DNA from: Symsagittifera roscoffensis
Lineage: Eukaryota; Xenacoelomorpha; Acoela; Convolutidae
NCBI RefSeq assembly: GCF_963678635.1
Contig: NC_087063.1
Location: forward strand, 19,081,814-19,145,813
Length of the DNA: 64,000 nucleotides
Reading direction: 5' to 3'
Part shown: one piece after another, positions 53,897-61,214 of the stretch
Layout of the letters: the number at the start of each line of letters is the position of its first letter
Position numbering within the stretch: position 1 is the stretch's first letter
Translations under genes and position numbers: made by a program
Notes under the pieces: generated by a model
Database searches by the model: none
Seen by the model: only the letters and a program-made list of their open reading frames with translations
Told to the model about the DNA's origin: nothing

Positions 53897-56800
53897 AGAA
53901 TAGGATGGGCGTTTCTTACCAAGTATGGCTGGTAGGAAGAGGTTGTAGAAGATGGGGACATGGAGACAACTCATGGCCACGAAGTTACTACTCTCAGTGC
54001 CACTTAGCAGAGAGAAGGAGTGCAACACAAGAAGTATGTCTCCCCCCACACAGAGGAACAGGAGGGTGCCCATCAGGATGACGATCTCACTGCTGGTCAC
54101 TCTACTCACTCGCGGCAGCAACAACAAACTAAACACACAAATAGTCGGTTTGTGTGCTCGTAGAATGATCTGACCACGGTATTTTTGACAAAAGTTTTCT
54201 AAAACATTTCTCACGGCTATCTATCTATATATATTTACAAGTTCTTGTCATTTTTTGAGAAATGAACCACAGGTGACGAGGCTAAGCTGTCTTGTAAGAT
54301 TCTTGCACGTGACTGGTTCAGGGGATGATCTCGGATTTTCTCGATCTAGGGGGGGGGGGGGGGGGGGGGAGGGGGGCGGATTTTAAAAAAAACAATTTCT
54401 CCCAAAGCACTACAAAGACCCTGTTTTGGCACTTTTATTTTTTTTTAGCACTTTTTGGAAAATTTAGTATATATTTTATATATTTAGGCGCGCTCCCCCT
54501 CAAAATTAGTATATATTTGCAAAAATTTTAGATCTGTTACCAAAAGTTGATATCTCAATACAGTACAAAGGGGGGCCCTTTGGGTCGGCAGTGGGTCGAA
54601 TCCCTGGGGGGGGGGGGGGGGGTTTGCTTCAAAATACCGAAAACTGTTATAATTTTTCAGCATTTTATCCGAACATGAACTAATTTGGCAAAATTGTTTA
54701 TCACAAATTTCAATTTATGGTTCTTATACCAGAATTTTTGCAGTTTTTAGGGGTAATAAACGTCAAACTTTTTTTTGCTCACTTTTTTTGCTCAATTGTA
54801 AATAAAAAACAAGTCAAGCAAAAAGTTTTTACTTTTTCCCGCTCCCTGCTAATGTCTTCCTGCAACATTAACTTAATTACTAATACCTGTAAGGTAATGA
54901 CAAATGACTTTTGGTGATTTTTAGCGAAGAGTGATTCTTCTTTCTAAATTAGTTTGAAAATCCGAAAATGCAAACCGAGCCATTACGAGGCTAAACTGAG
55001 CACTGGAGACAATGGTCATTAAGAAACCACTGGTTAACACGAACTATGGAAAAAGGACGTTTAGATTTGCTGCCGCACACCATTGGAATAGTTTACCATG
55101 TAACCTTAAACTACCAAATGAAACTGAATTTCGTAAACAGTTGAAAACGTATTTGTTTAACCAGTATTACTATGAGACTTGTTTCAGTTAAAGGTTGCTA
55201 AAATGACTGAAACTAGAAAGGTTGGAATTCAAAAGCTAAACGAAACCTTGCGTCTAAGAAATGTTCATGTTGAAACCAGGTTTCTCCCCAAAAGACGGAT
55301 AATATTGAGCTCTGATAAGATCAAGAGAGTGACATATGCTGTTTTGGGATCATCGCTAGTTTATGGGATTTTTCTGCCAGATTCAGTGACAGTTTCGTGC
55401 CCTGGTGGAACTCTCTCAACCCTTTGTAGCGATCAGGTTCTCAATGATATGAAAAACTTGGATGTACAAACAGTGCTCATAATGGGAGGAACAAACAACC
55501 TGTTTGACCGTTCAGGGCGCCAGTCATTGGGAGCGACTGAAGTAGCCGAGGAGATGGAGAGTGCTATTTTTAGACTCCTTGACTGCAATTTCGAAGTTGG
55601 CGTCATGTCACTTATTAGCCGGGAAGGTGAACGCTCTCTTATCAGGAGAGTGAATAAATGCTACAGAAATCTAACGGCATGGTATAAAATCCCGCTCTTT
55701 AAAACTGTAAAGTTCAGCTATCGGAGGCATGTTTGCGCAGATGGACTTCACCCCACAGCAAATGGCGTGCGCGAACTTGCTAAGGACTTTTATGACGCCT
55801 TCAGAAGCATAGAAAATCCAATGGCTGTGAAACGAAGGCAAAGAAGGCGACGACGATGAAACGCCCAGCTCATTTTAGAGCGGGTCCGATTTTTAACCAT
55901 CTTCAAAGAACATTTTCTGTTTAAATCCCAGCTCATTTTAGAGTGGGTACGGCTATCGACAGAAACGAACTCATCTTTAGCAGAGCGACTGATTATTTAT
56001 ACGACAAAACTGGTTTTTAATTAAACTCAAACACCTTTGAATTCAAGAAATTGGTGTCGAAATAACATATGTGATGATGATGATGATGATGATGTTTCAA
56101 AATGAAAATGGATTCCACTTAAAACATTTCCGTAAATTTCGCGTACAAAAACGAGCAACCTGAGTTTTGTCGTCACATTAGTTTTGTTGCGGATAATAAC
56201 TTCCTGTGGTTCATAGTTTTGAGCAAAAAAATAACCAGCGAATATAGATAGTTGTTCCAGATTCTTCAAATGTAAACTGATTCCACAAAACCTAATTAGA
56301 TTCCGCAATTTTTGTGTATTACACTGAACTATGTTGATGCGTGAACAAATAATAGCTAGAACTAAAACTAATACCTGGCAAATGCAAAATATAAAAACAA
56401 TGACTTAGCCATCATGCCAAAGACAATTTTTATGTATTTTTTTTCACAACTCGAATCAAATCTGAACCGTCTTGAAAAAGTTATTTAAGGGCTTTTTTGG
56501 GCTGATAGATTTCGTATGAAAAACACGTGGAGCTCTTCCACTCTTCGCTGGCGGGCTAACATTGAAAAGGCCGAGACCTACGAAAAAATATAGTTAGTCT
56601 GAACTAATGGGGAGAATGAAGAAAGATTGGTTTTTTCTGGAGGTAACCATAACCAGTTGCTATGCAAGTCGAACAGAAAGTTCCAACATAATAATTTGCC
56701 AACGTTAAAAGAAAAAAAAATTATTTCTGTTCATTTTTCTGATTTTTAGAGTGAAGGTCTAGCTAATTCAGTGAAAAATAACTTAGGTTTTCATAAACCA

Positions 56801-59252
56801 ATAATTAAGAAAACTCAAAATGAAGAAAGCTTCAAAATGAAGAAAATGAGGAAAACTTCAAGATGAAGAAAAATTCAAAACCTGATCTTCATACGTAAAA
56901 AATAAGTTTCACTGGCTGTTAAACTTCCCCCATGGATTCAACCCGTTCAGTAGCCAAAAACCCCCCTTGATACTATTTTACGACGTGCATATCGGCTGAC
57001 CGACACAAGAAATTTTCGAACAGCGGCCTTCGCGCCATTTCATAGAAACCGGAAGTGCAGCACATTTTGTCCAAAAAGTCTTTATTGGGTTTTGAAAGAG
57101 CTCGGAAGACCAGTTTCGTCGACTTAGAAAAAAAATAAGTCAAAATTTCGGAAAAGTTCTCGAATATCTTCTCCCTCCTGTCACAAAAAAATCTTAAATC
57201 CGCCTCAAAATTTTGATATTTTGTACGTCCCATGCTTAGCTTTGAGTGAAAAAGCATGAAAAAGTTTTTGACAAAAAACATCCTAATGCAAATTTTTTCG
57301 TGCCCATTAACTTGTCAGGATAGTTAGCGACGTTTTAGCGAACTGTTGAAAGAGTAGCGGAGTGTTAATCATGTTAAAATTAAAGTTTATAATGACTCCT
57401 AGAGATGAGAGTTTCTTCGATCTACATTTGTCTGAAAAACCAAAATATAAAACCTGGTTTTCTAAACAAAGACACTTGCTTTCGAATCCAAGCTGAACCG
57501 TCTTAAAATTGGTATTTTGGAGATTTTTTTGGATATTGGTACTTTGAATTTCTACAGGCAAGTGATTAATATTTAGAGTGTCTCTCTTTTTTAATTGGTG
57601 AAAAAGCAAATCCTATAAAACAACACTTTTTCTTGACACCGAGAAAAATTTTTGTAAGCCTTTATTAATTGATCTTTCCACGACTGAAAATGTTATGACA
57701 GTGGCGGTTTCATGGGGATGGGCGCGCATCATCTAAAAGGTCTCCCATTTGGTGCTTTTTTACGACATTTATTTTCCTCCGATCGACACTGAAATTTTTC
57801 TGTTGTATGTTAATTGTCAAGAAAACAGCAAAATATACTGAAATTTAGAGTAGTTGCGCGCCAAAAAGTGGATCAACGGAAATCTAGTTTTGCCGACCTA
57901 ATTAAAAATCAAACTTAGATGCGCTTTGATATGATTTATTTCCTGTGGTACCTAGTTCCTGTGGTACCTAGTTTTGCGCAAAAAAAATCGAGAAAAATTT
58001 TTTAAAATTATCATTCGAATACAAATACACTGCCCGTGTCGTGGTCAGAGAAAAAAATAACAAGAAGGTTATTTTTGAAAAATTTTTTAAGTATTCTCTC
58101 TTTTCACTATTGATTTGTTTTTTAAGCTATTTTTAGAAATAGCCAGCGAAAAACACCCACTTTCTGATATTATATGTCTTGAGGTTGTAATGTTATTTTT
58201 ACGCATATTTTTGCAGTATTTCGAATTTGCACTCCATGTTGTGAAGAAGAGTAGTTTCAAATTAATTGCATAAACTGAACGAAAAAAAAGTTTTCAAATT
58301 CGTTCCTCTCGAATCGGTTTAAAAAAGTTTTCAAACTCGTTCTTCTCGAATTTTGCTTAAAAACTGATGCTCAGAAACATTGTTTTCTGGTGCAACCCAC
58401 ATTTTATGGCGCAACCATTTTAAGAAGCAACTTATTTTGCAAAAAAAATTTTGAACAATAATAACATCAATGAAAAATGTGAAATATGTTGATTCAAATT
58501 TTAGTAAAGGAACCTGGTAAAATGATGTAAGACTAATTACGAAAGGGCTTTCTTCCTCAATAATTTTGAAATTCAAAGAAATTGATGCTTTTTAAAGGTG
58601 TTATTTTGGTTTGAAATTTCGCGAAATGAGTTGCGTCACAAATTTGCGTGCAAAAATGCAGACATTTTTTTCTCTCTCCTCATGAAATTTTTTCGAAAAT
58701 AAACCGAATTTGTTTCAGTTCAGTTATATTGAAATATCTCTTAGTAAGTAAATTGAAAAAAGAGTAGTGGAACTGTCTATTGTGTACCTGATTTGAAACG
58801 GGTGTAAAATTTTTTTGTTGAAATTTTCTCAGAAGGGACCAAATTGACTTTGTTAATGCTATCTGGAACGTGATACTAAAAATCCTTTTTTCCAAAAATT
58901 TTTCTGCGCTAAAATTTTTTGAAAAATATGTCTTCACGCCATTTTCCGACAACTTCTTTGTGTAGGATTGATTTACTGAAAAACTGATGTCCAAACAAAT
59001 TAAAATATGCCCTTTTGTTGGCCGGAGAGGCAAATAACTGTACGCCCTCAACCCTCCTCCCCCCCCCCCCCCCCCCCCTCTCCCCCATTACTTTTCTCAT
59101 CTTTACCTGATGGTGTTGAGTGTTATTGACACTATATGCATAGTTCCGACGACGCTATCCAGTTGTCCAGCTGCTGACAGTCTCGACATTAATGAGACGC
59201 CACCAACGTCATTACCATCAACAGCAACAGACGAGGACTCCCTTTTTTCCAT
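28881..59252 (-). CDS. Seven-transmembrane receptor-like gene spread over 30 kb
   Basis: Six minus-strand exons with consensus borders join in phase, except around the middle, where at least one exon is missing. Exon 1 (59252-59107) gives the N-terminus and start of TM1 (VVGTMHIVSITLNTI). Exon 2 (54128-53920) gives the end of TM1, TM2 and TM3. Exon 49060-48970 probably gives TM4. Exon 31879-31688 gives a Ser-rich third intracellular loop. Exon 31505-31205 gives TM6 and TM7. Exon 29141-28881 gives a Ser/Pro-rich tail ending FQSQV. I recognise no DRY or NPxxY; QPLCLLITW sits where NPxxY would be. It is a divergent rhodopsin-like or other 7TM protein, ligand unknown. The introns hold gypsy, LINE, SINE and MITE insertions. 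Confidence 0.7.
29305..29645 (-). repeat. Family B copy, 3'-truncated
   Basis: On the minus strand it starts AGACTGCTCGTATCAGGGC with the perfect hairpin CAGGGCGAAGCCCTG and ends after AATCTTTAAACCCCCGTA. It lacks the terminal part present at 38464-38997. Lies in the last intron of the receptor gene. Confidence 0.75.
29646..30486. other. Intronic AT-rich sequence
   Basis: Last intron of the receptor gene. Only T-rich runs and short frames; nothing further recognised. Confidence 0.5.
30487..30652. mobile_element. Near-perfect palindromic fold-back element
   Basis: About 75-bp arms meet at AATAATTA. Each begins GTCAAAAAGTAGAC or its near match and contains GCAAACTTAGGAAATAAATA. The arms differ at a few sites, and the right arm has an extra 15-20 bp near its end. 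Such a palindrome would extrude as a cruciform or give a long RNA hairpin. Confidence 0.85.
31205..31505 (-). CDS. 7TM receptor exon: TM6 and TM7
   Basis: Acceptor GCTGTTTAG, then G completing the split Arg codon of the previous exon, then 100 codons, then CAACAG|GTGAAC in phase 0. TM6 is WGIVSLLLVIPSCLISQFAF. A polar loop follows (GGDKDNNSQK). TM7 is SLLFLTQPLCLLITWF. A juxtamembrane cytoplasmic stretch with HTSASSSQ ends the exon. Phase and codon composition are convincing. Confidence 0.8.
31688..31879 (-). CDS. 7TM receptor exon: third intracellular loop
   Basis: Acceptor GGTGTTTCAG. 192 nt with one leading and two trailing bases of split codons, donor TACAG|GTAATA. It encodes a basic start (EVGKFRKVLLGK), a long Ser/Asn/Pro/Gln-rich middle with several possible phosphorylation sites (SPQSQSDNS), and a basic end (DGGRRYMANYLYR) leading into TM6. 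This is the expected character of an ICL3. Confidence 0.75.
31880..32581. other. Intronic sequence
   Basis: Contains a short family B hairpin fragment (32412-32450: CAGGGCGAAGCCCTG followed by GAATGAACCGACT). No exon recognised. Confidence 0.45.
32582..32806. mobile_element. Fold-back element with ~100-bp arms
   Basis: The left arm (32582-32679) and right arm (32703-32806) are complementary over almost their full length, including CACTCGCGTGCAAT and TCGAGTTGAAA.TGAAAGC. A 23-bp loop separates them. No coding potential; MITE-like. Confidence 0.85.
32851..33192. mobile_element. 342-bp element with ~38-bp terminal inverted repeats
   Basis: The left end starts GGCGTTCAACAGTGCCGAAG. The complement of the right end reads GGCGCAGTTCAACAGTACCG. 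The word CGGCACTGTTGAAC (or its complement) occurs several times near both ends. The interior has TTTTGGCGCC and no long ORF of credible composition. Confidence 0.85.
33193..36860. other. Long intronic AT-rich stretch
   Basis: No exon is supported. A plus-strand open frame begins at a good-looking acceptor near 33596 but is antisense to the receptor gene, and I recognise no protein. Segments at 34860-35560 look like a very old degenerate repeat (recurring AAAACT..CGGCC-like and CTTTTTTGGC words). Confidence 0.4.
33902..33982. repeat. Inverted repeat hairpin, ~35-bp arms
   Basis: CAGATGCTTGTCACGTAAAT... pairs with ...ATTTACGTGATACGCATCTG around a 10-bp loop. Three or four mismatches only. Probably a miniature fold-back insertion. 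Confidence 0.85.
36861..38100. repeat. Possible 1.2-kb element with inverted ends
   Basis: The left side has GTAAATACCCAGGTCCAGTC; the complement of the right side has TTTATACCCAAGTCCATCAA. Both ends carry AAGATTCTTGAAGATTT-like words, denser on the right (37920-38080). The arms are diverged, so this needs alignment to confirm. Confidence 0.45.
38464..38997 (+). mobile_element. Family B element, best uninterrupted copy
   Basis: Starts AAGACTGCTCGTATCAGGGC, with hairpin CAGGGCGAAGGCCTG (one change). It has TTAATAGCGCGAAATATATCGCGCGTTAA at 38740-38768 and ends CGAAAGTCGGAACAATTA. It serves as the empty-site reference for the nested insertion at 7223-8171. No ORF. Confidence 0.8.
38998..40569. 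other. Intronic stretch, no supported exon
   Basis: A minus-strand open frame (40257-39967) ends near a strong donor-like sequence (TCTGAG|GTAAGT at about 40064), but its product shows no membrane segment and no fitting acceptor was found. It remains a weak candidate exon. Confidence 0.3.
40570..40627 (-). repeat. Family B end fragment
   Basis: Minus strand: AAGACTGCTTGTATCAGGGT followed by AAAGCCCAGAATGTTCCGAATGTCC. Terminal portion only. It abuts the old LTR element. Confidence 0.65.
40651..40859 (-). repeat. 3' LTR of the old gypsy element
   Basis: About 210 bp. Aligns to 46661-46879 with many substitutions and small indels. Diverged LTRs mean the insertion is old. Confidence 0.75.
41879..42373 (-). 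pseudogene. C-terminal tail ORF of the old gypsy element
   Basis: About 164 open codons encoding a basic, Lys/Arg/Pro/Ser-rich protein (RQRPRTKKISPRFQQKQPL). It corresponds in position to the disordered tail after integrase in the intact element. It is the longest surviving frame of the old element. Confidence 0.55.
42630..45132 (-). pseudogene. Broken pol: RT, RNase H and integrase fragments
   Basis: Going 5' to 3' on the minus strand: an RT N-terminal piece (EEGHIVRLDK-like, DCFISPLVTTIKK; 45132-44908); an RT palm with YIDD (NCYIDDILIASKGS; 44793-44605); RNase H (KYSTNELQFLGVVWATEHF; 44229-43993), in which the usual TDH is replaced by AGH; an integrase finger-like piece with HETH (43222-42878); and an integrase core remnant (CVDRFTKLSSPE; 42857-42630). 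Stops and frame changes separate them, so no function is expected. Confidence 0.8.
45607..46552 (-). pseudogene. Broken gag with zinc knuckle
   Basis: Minus strand. The first piece (46552-46271) is charged and helical-looking (TQRKAREARKKEVTRVYENL). The second (45876-45607) has CKKCGNNF...CPAKEIICNHCKNKGQFGRLC, the same two-knuckle layout as the intact element. One knuckle has Q where H is expected (KGQFGRLC versus KGHFAKCC), a decayed zinc ligand. Confidence 0.7.
46661..46879 (-). repeat. 5' LTR of the old gypsy element
   Basis: Pairs with 40651-40859. Just inside it, on the minus strand, CGGCGCAATC is close to the TGGCGCAGCC start of the intact element's PBS, suggesting related primer use. 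Confidence 0.75.
46880..47871. other. Intronic AT-rich stretch
   Basis: No exon recognised. A short plus-strand frame near 46970-47197 has no supporting features. Confidence 0.4.
47872..47924 (+). repeat. 53-bp direct repeat, copy 1
   Basis: CCCCACTCGGAAAAAAAGAC to GAAGTTG appears identical to 48383-48435, 511 bp downstream. An exact repeat this long in otherwise diverged intron DNA implies a recent duplication or insertion between the copies. Confidence 0.85.
48189..48260 (-). repeat. Partial tRNA-like sequence
   Basis: Minus-strand B box GGTTCGAGTCC (48199-48189) with a GC-richer flank. No clear A box. It lies between the two 53-bp repeats, so it may be the 3' half of a SINE carried in with that insertion. 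Confidence 0.35.
48383..48435 (+). repeat. 53-bp direct repeat, copy 2
   Basis: Second copy of 47872-47924, directly followed by a short tandem repeat. Confidence 0.85.
48434..48515 (+). repeat. 34-bp tandem repeat
   Basis: GAACAAACGTCGAACAAACT...GTTCTGAG occurs twice in a row with a partial third unit in front. The last GAGCTCTCCC belongs to a family C copy. Confidence 0.8.
48510..48830 (+). repeat. Dispersed repeat family C, copy 2
   Basis: GAGCTCTCCCAAAACACTGAAAACATCCTA, then GGCGCTTTTTGGAAAG, follow the family order, with weaker similarity to the right. Confidence 0.5.
48970..49060 (-). CDS. Probable 7TM receptor exon: TM4
   Basis: GC-rich island on the minus strand with acceptor CCCTATTAG and a good donor ACTCAG|GTCAGT. 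In one frame (phase 0 in, phase 1 out) it reads AEEARP then VCVYVTALILYYLSAVWY, a convincing membrane helix for TM4. That frame needs one more exon on each side to fit the neighbours' phases. An alternative acceptor at 49081 (phase 1 in, phase 2 out) would join both neighbours directly but gives a cysteine-rich, less helix-like peptide and only six membrane segments. I prefer the first reading. Confidence 0.5.
49341..49526 (-). pseudogene. Unrecognised coding-like fragment
   Basis: About 60 codons ending in TGA, with balanced codon use unlike the surroundings (DFFRRYHRQELAYPRF; LLNKLLQTMFDHQIEKVLI). There is an acceptor-like ATCAG just before GTGCCGGTAAAAG. It is on the same strand as the receptor, but I recognise no receptor feature. 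More likely a fragment of another gene or transposon. Unknown. Confidence 0.3.
49560..53185. other. Long intronic stretch without supported exons
   Basis: From about 50.1 to 51.1 kb a unit of roughly 200-300 bp recurs in degenerate form: AAATTTGGCACCGTAG-like, then TTTTCTACAAAA, then GGCGTAG words. This is an ancient tandem or interspersed repeat. The hydrophobic minus-strand frame at 50056-49679 was considered and set aside. Family C copies lie at 52030-52375 (minus) and 52690-52800. Confidence 0.45.
52030..52375 (-). repeat. Dispersed repeat family C, copy 3
   Basis: Minus-strand order: GGGGCGGATTTT, GTCGACC, a TTTTTGGAAAG-like word, CGCGCGCTACCCCTC. It includes a run of nine cytosines and matches the copy at 25685. 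A shorter piece lies at 52690-52800 (plus: GGAGAGCTCGGAAAATAAGG, GTCGAC). Confidence 0.5.
53186..53400 (+). mobile_element. tRNA-derived SINE-like element
   Basis: A-box-like TGGTTAAGTGT (about 53194) and B box GGTTCGATCC (53230-53239) sit at normal spacing. They are followed by a unique GC-richer body (CATGGTCCCTGCGTTAGGGTG) of about 150 bp. The lack of tRNA folding and the attached body suggest a SINE. It is in the receptor intron. Confidence 0.5.
53831..53896. repeat. (ATTG)n microsatellite
   Basis: About 16 perfect TGAT/ATTG units. It starts 24 bp inside the intron after receptor exon 2. Confidence 0.98.
53920..54128 (-). CDS. 7TM receptor exon: end of TM1, TM2, TM3
   Basis: Acceptor GTGTGTTTAG, then one base and 69 codons, then ATACTTG|GTAAGA in phase 1. 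It begins with LLLLPRVSRV (end of TM1 and a basic first loop). EIVILMGTLLFLCVGG begins TM2, and NFVAMSCLHVPIFYNLFL is TM3. The leading T joins the AG left by exon 1, giving Ser. GC content is much above the flanks. Confidence 0.78.
54320..54600 (+). repeat. Family C copy 4 with expanded G runs
   Basis: GATCTAGGGG... (poly-G 54349-54376), GGCGGATTTT, TCTCCCAAAGCACTACAAAGACCCTGTTTTGGCAC and GGCGCGCTCCCCCTC follow the family order. A second G run lies at 54606-54622. It is in the first intron of the receptor gene. Confidence 0.6.
55000..55191 (+). pseudogene. C-terminal fragment of a LINE reverse transcriptase ORF
   Basis: About 63 codons to TAA, starting right after a TGA at 54997. TNYGKRTFRFAAAHHWNSLP and the FRKQLKTYLF ending correspond to the conserved tail after the RT domain of many non-LTR elements (pattern R-x-F-x-x-x-A-x-x-x-W-N-x-L-P ... 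FK-x-x-L-K-x-x-L-F). No catalytic residues remain. Confidence 0.65.
55203..55859 (+). CDS. SGNH-hydrolase-like protein carried by a LINE tail
   Basis: 218 codons from ATG to TGA. Visible SGNH blocks: GSSLVYG at 49-55 (block I, nucleophile Ser), MGGTNNLF at 94-101 (block III, GxND-like) and DGLHPTANG at 180-188 (block V, Asp/His pair). The fold is an alpha/beta esterase-like domain. The N-terminus is basic and the protein ends in an arginine cluster (KRRQRRRRR), suggesting RNA or nuclear binding (inference). ATG is 11 nt after the RT stop. Esterase/SGNH domains are known in ORF1 of CR1/L2-type LINEs, but there they precede RT. The frame is intact, so it was selected until recently or is recent. 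Confidence 0.7.
   Translation: MTETRKVGIQKLNETLRLRNVHVETRFLPKRRIILSSDKIKRVTYAVLGSSLVYGIFLPDSVTVSCPGGTLSTLCSDQVLNDMKNLDVQTVLIMGGTNNLFDRSGRQSLGATEVAEEMESAIFRLLDCNFEVGVMSLISREGERSLIRRVNKCYRNLTAWYKIPLFKTVKFSYRRHVCADGLHPTANGVRELAKDFYDAFRSIENPMAVKRRQRRRRR
56072..56094 (+). repeat. (GAT)n tail
   Basis: Seven to eight perfect GAT units, probably the 3' terminal repeat of the LINE. Confidence 0.95.
56095..59100. other. First receptor intron, no further gene
   Basis: AT-rich. It holds a family C remnant on the minus strand (57030-57210: GAGCTC, GTCGAC, CGCCTC) and the repeat at 57337-57705. It ends in a long C run (about 59057-59078) 29 nt from the donor of receptor exon 1. Confidence 0.45.
57337..57705 (+). 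repeat. Direct repeat D1
   Basis: Matches 60795-61093 in the same orientation. Shared words include AAAGAGTAGCG.AGTGTTA, GTGACTCCTAGAGA-like, AAGCTGAACCGTCTT, GGCAAGTGA.TAATATTTAGAGTG, CCTATAAAACAACACTT and TTCCA.GACTGAAAATG. Function unknown; probably a transposon interior. Confidence 0.85.
59107..59252 (-). CDS. 7TM receptor first coding exon
   Basis: ATG at 59252 is preceded directly by TAG, so upstream reading in this frame is excluded. 146 nt to ATCAG|GTAAAG, phase 2. The N-terminus MEKRESSSVAVDGNDVGGVS is short and polar with no signal peptide. LDSVVGTMHIVSITLNTI begins TM1, completed by exon 2 with a matching phase. Because ATTAG also resembles an acceptor, a 5' UTR exon may lie further upstream. 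Confidence 0.68.
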
Positions 59253-60577
59253 CTAATGTCAGCTGTTTTGTTGTTTGATATTGTTTTAGTAATTGCTGCT
59301 TTTTTAGTAATTGATAACTAAAATAAGTTTTGATTTCCGAAACTTAAGAAGTTCCAATTCTACTCATAAATACCAATGGGAATGGATAAAGCGTAAAAAC
59401 ATCTCAGTTTAGAATTTTGAAGGGAGGTTCACAACTGCTCCTTGGAAACTTTCTGCAATATTTTTGGAAAAGATTTTGCTAGACATTCTTTTCTTTGAAA
59501 TTGGAACAAGGGCAGTAATTATTTGAATATGGCTGAATGATTAAAATCAAGTGATCAAACAATCACAACGAAGTCTTTTCTTCTGCCGCAGATGGTATGA
59601 AAACTAGTTAGCTTTAGTCAAAAATCTTCCGGTGCCGTTGTGCAATTATATATGAAGATTGAATAAATTAGCGGTGAATGGCGGCGTTGAAACGCACGCT
59701 TAAATTGAGGAGTAATTCCACGGGGGATCTCTCGTGCCAGAACAGAATGACCGACTGCCGAAAATTATGTAAGCCAATCAGAATTCACCATTTGAAAATT
59801 TGAAACAAATGGGAGCTGCAAAATCGTTTCAGGGAAAGAAATTGGCATAAAATTCGTCATATTTGTCATGAGAATAGCCCCCTAACTCCACCCTTCCTTG
59901 ATCACTCAGAGGGAGTCTCAATAACTGGTCCACTTATTGATTGATGAGCCGACGGGAAGTCGGAAAAACGGGGAACAAATGCTTACTGATTGAATCAAAA
60001 TTGGGCAATTTTGTTTCGGTAATAAATAGGGCTAACAGGTCAAATACCATTTGCAGCAAACCTGGAAATGAATGCTCAGAATTTCAAAAGGCAAGATGAT
60101 AAACTATGCGGGAAATAAATACTAATCAAATTATTCCTTTCTTTCGGTACCATTTTTGTTCTCTTTTTAAGCTAATATCCAGATTTTACAAAGAAAACGG
60201 CTTCTCAACTTTCTGTCAATTTAGTGGGGAAATTGTATCCAAAATGTGTCCAATTTAAATCCAATATGCAAGATTTCAGACGGATGCAAAAAGCAAACTG
60301 CCATTGACAAATGGAAGCGTCAAAAAGTCGAATTAAATGGAAAAAAAGGACGAACCAAATACATCTGGAAAATGAAGTTATCAACAGAATAAAGGGAGGA
60401 AAACAAAACAGCTGGTTCAATTGGATGGATAGAGTTGAAATCGATTGGCAGATGATTTCTTAATAAGGCAACTGGGGGGCTTAGCAGAGGAAAAGGAACT
60501 GAAAAATTGTGCACCGCCACTCTAAAGGAGATTATAAAATAAAAGCTAATTAATGAAATTTTTAATTTAAAATATAA
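59253..60577. other. Upstream flank of the receptor gene
   Basis: Promoter and 5' UTR of the receptor may lie here, but I see no motif I can support. No other gene. Confidence 0.35.
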
Positions 60578-61214
60578 CAAGACTGCTCGTATATCAGGGC
60601 AAAGCCCTGAATGTTCCGGTTGTTTTTAATTCATATCGAATAGTTTTTGGGAAAAGAAAATATTGAAAATCTATAAGCTTTGGACAATATCAAATACCAA
60701 ATTTGAGTTGTACGAAATTAAAACGACCGAATATATTTGGAACAATTTTGCTGTGCGTGATAATAAAAGTGCGCTTCCACATCGAGCATAAGAATTTTTA
60801 GCGATTTGATGAAAGAGTAGCGTAGTGTTATTCTAGTTGAAACTTAAGTTTTTGGTGACTCCTAGAGACTCCTAGTTTCTTGCTTTCGAATCAAAGCTGA
60901 ACCGTCTTGAAATTGGTATTTTGAAACTTTTTTGGAAATTGGCACTTTGAATTTTCAGAGGCAAGTGAATAATATTTAGAGTGGCTCTTTCTTGTCAAAA
61001 AGCAAACCCTATAAAACAACACTTAGCACTGAGAAAAAGTTTTGTAAGCTTTTATTTATTGGTCTTTCCATGACTGAAAATGCTATGACTTTACGCTTTG
61101 ATGTTGTCCAAAATTTATAAGTTTTCATTATTTTCTTTTCCCAAAAAATAATCGATATGAATTAAGGGTCAGTCGGAACATTCAGCGCTTTGCCCTGATA
61201 TACAAGCAGTCTTG
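60578..61214. mobile_element. 637-bp element with ~118-bp terminal inverted repeats
   Basis: Both ends read CAAGACTGCT.GTATATCAGG (right end on the minus strand) and stay similar for about 118 bp, through TTAATTCATATCGA and GGGAAAAGAAAATA. The ends carry the family B hairpin. The interior (60795-61093) is a copy of the unrelated repeat at 57337-57705. No ORF. Looks like a fold-back element that has picked up other DNA. Confidence 0.85.
60795..61093 (+). repeat. Direct repeat D2 inside the fold-back element
   Basis: Shorter partner of 57337-57705, with several deletions. It fills nearly the whole space between the inverted arms. Confidence 0.85.

Larger units (their letters stand above)
55000..56094 (+). 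mobile_element. 5'-truncated LINE-like element with an extra SGNH ORF
   Basis: It begins inside the C-terminal end of a non-LTR-type RT ORF (to 55191), then an SGNH-like ORF (55203-55859), a 3' region with two copies of CCCAGCTCATTTTAGAG (55864 and 55927), and a (GAT)n tail at 56072-56094. Such simple-repeat tails are typical of CR1/L2/RTE-like elements. It is antisense within the first receptor intron. Target duplications were not identified. Confidence 0.6.

Noticed and set aside
53747-54214. Long minus-strand ORF including an INQS repeat
   Set aside because: Only the 54128-53920 part is an exon. The INQS repeat is the intronic (ATTG)n microsatellite read through the donor.
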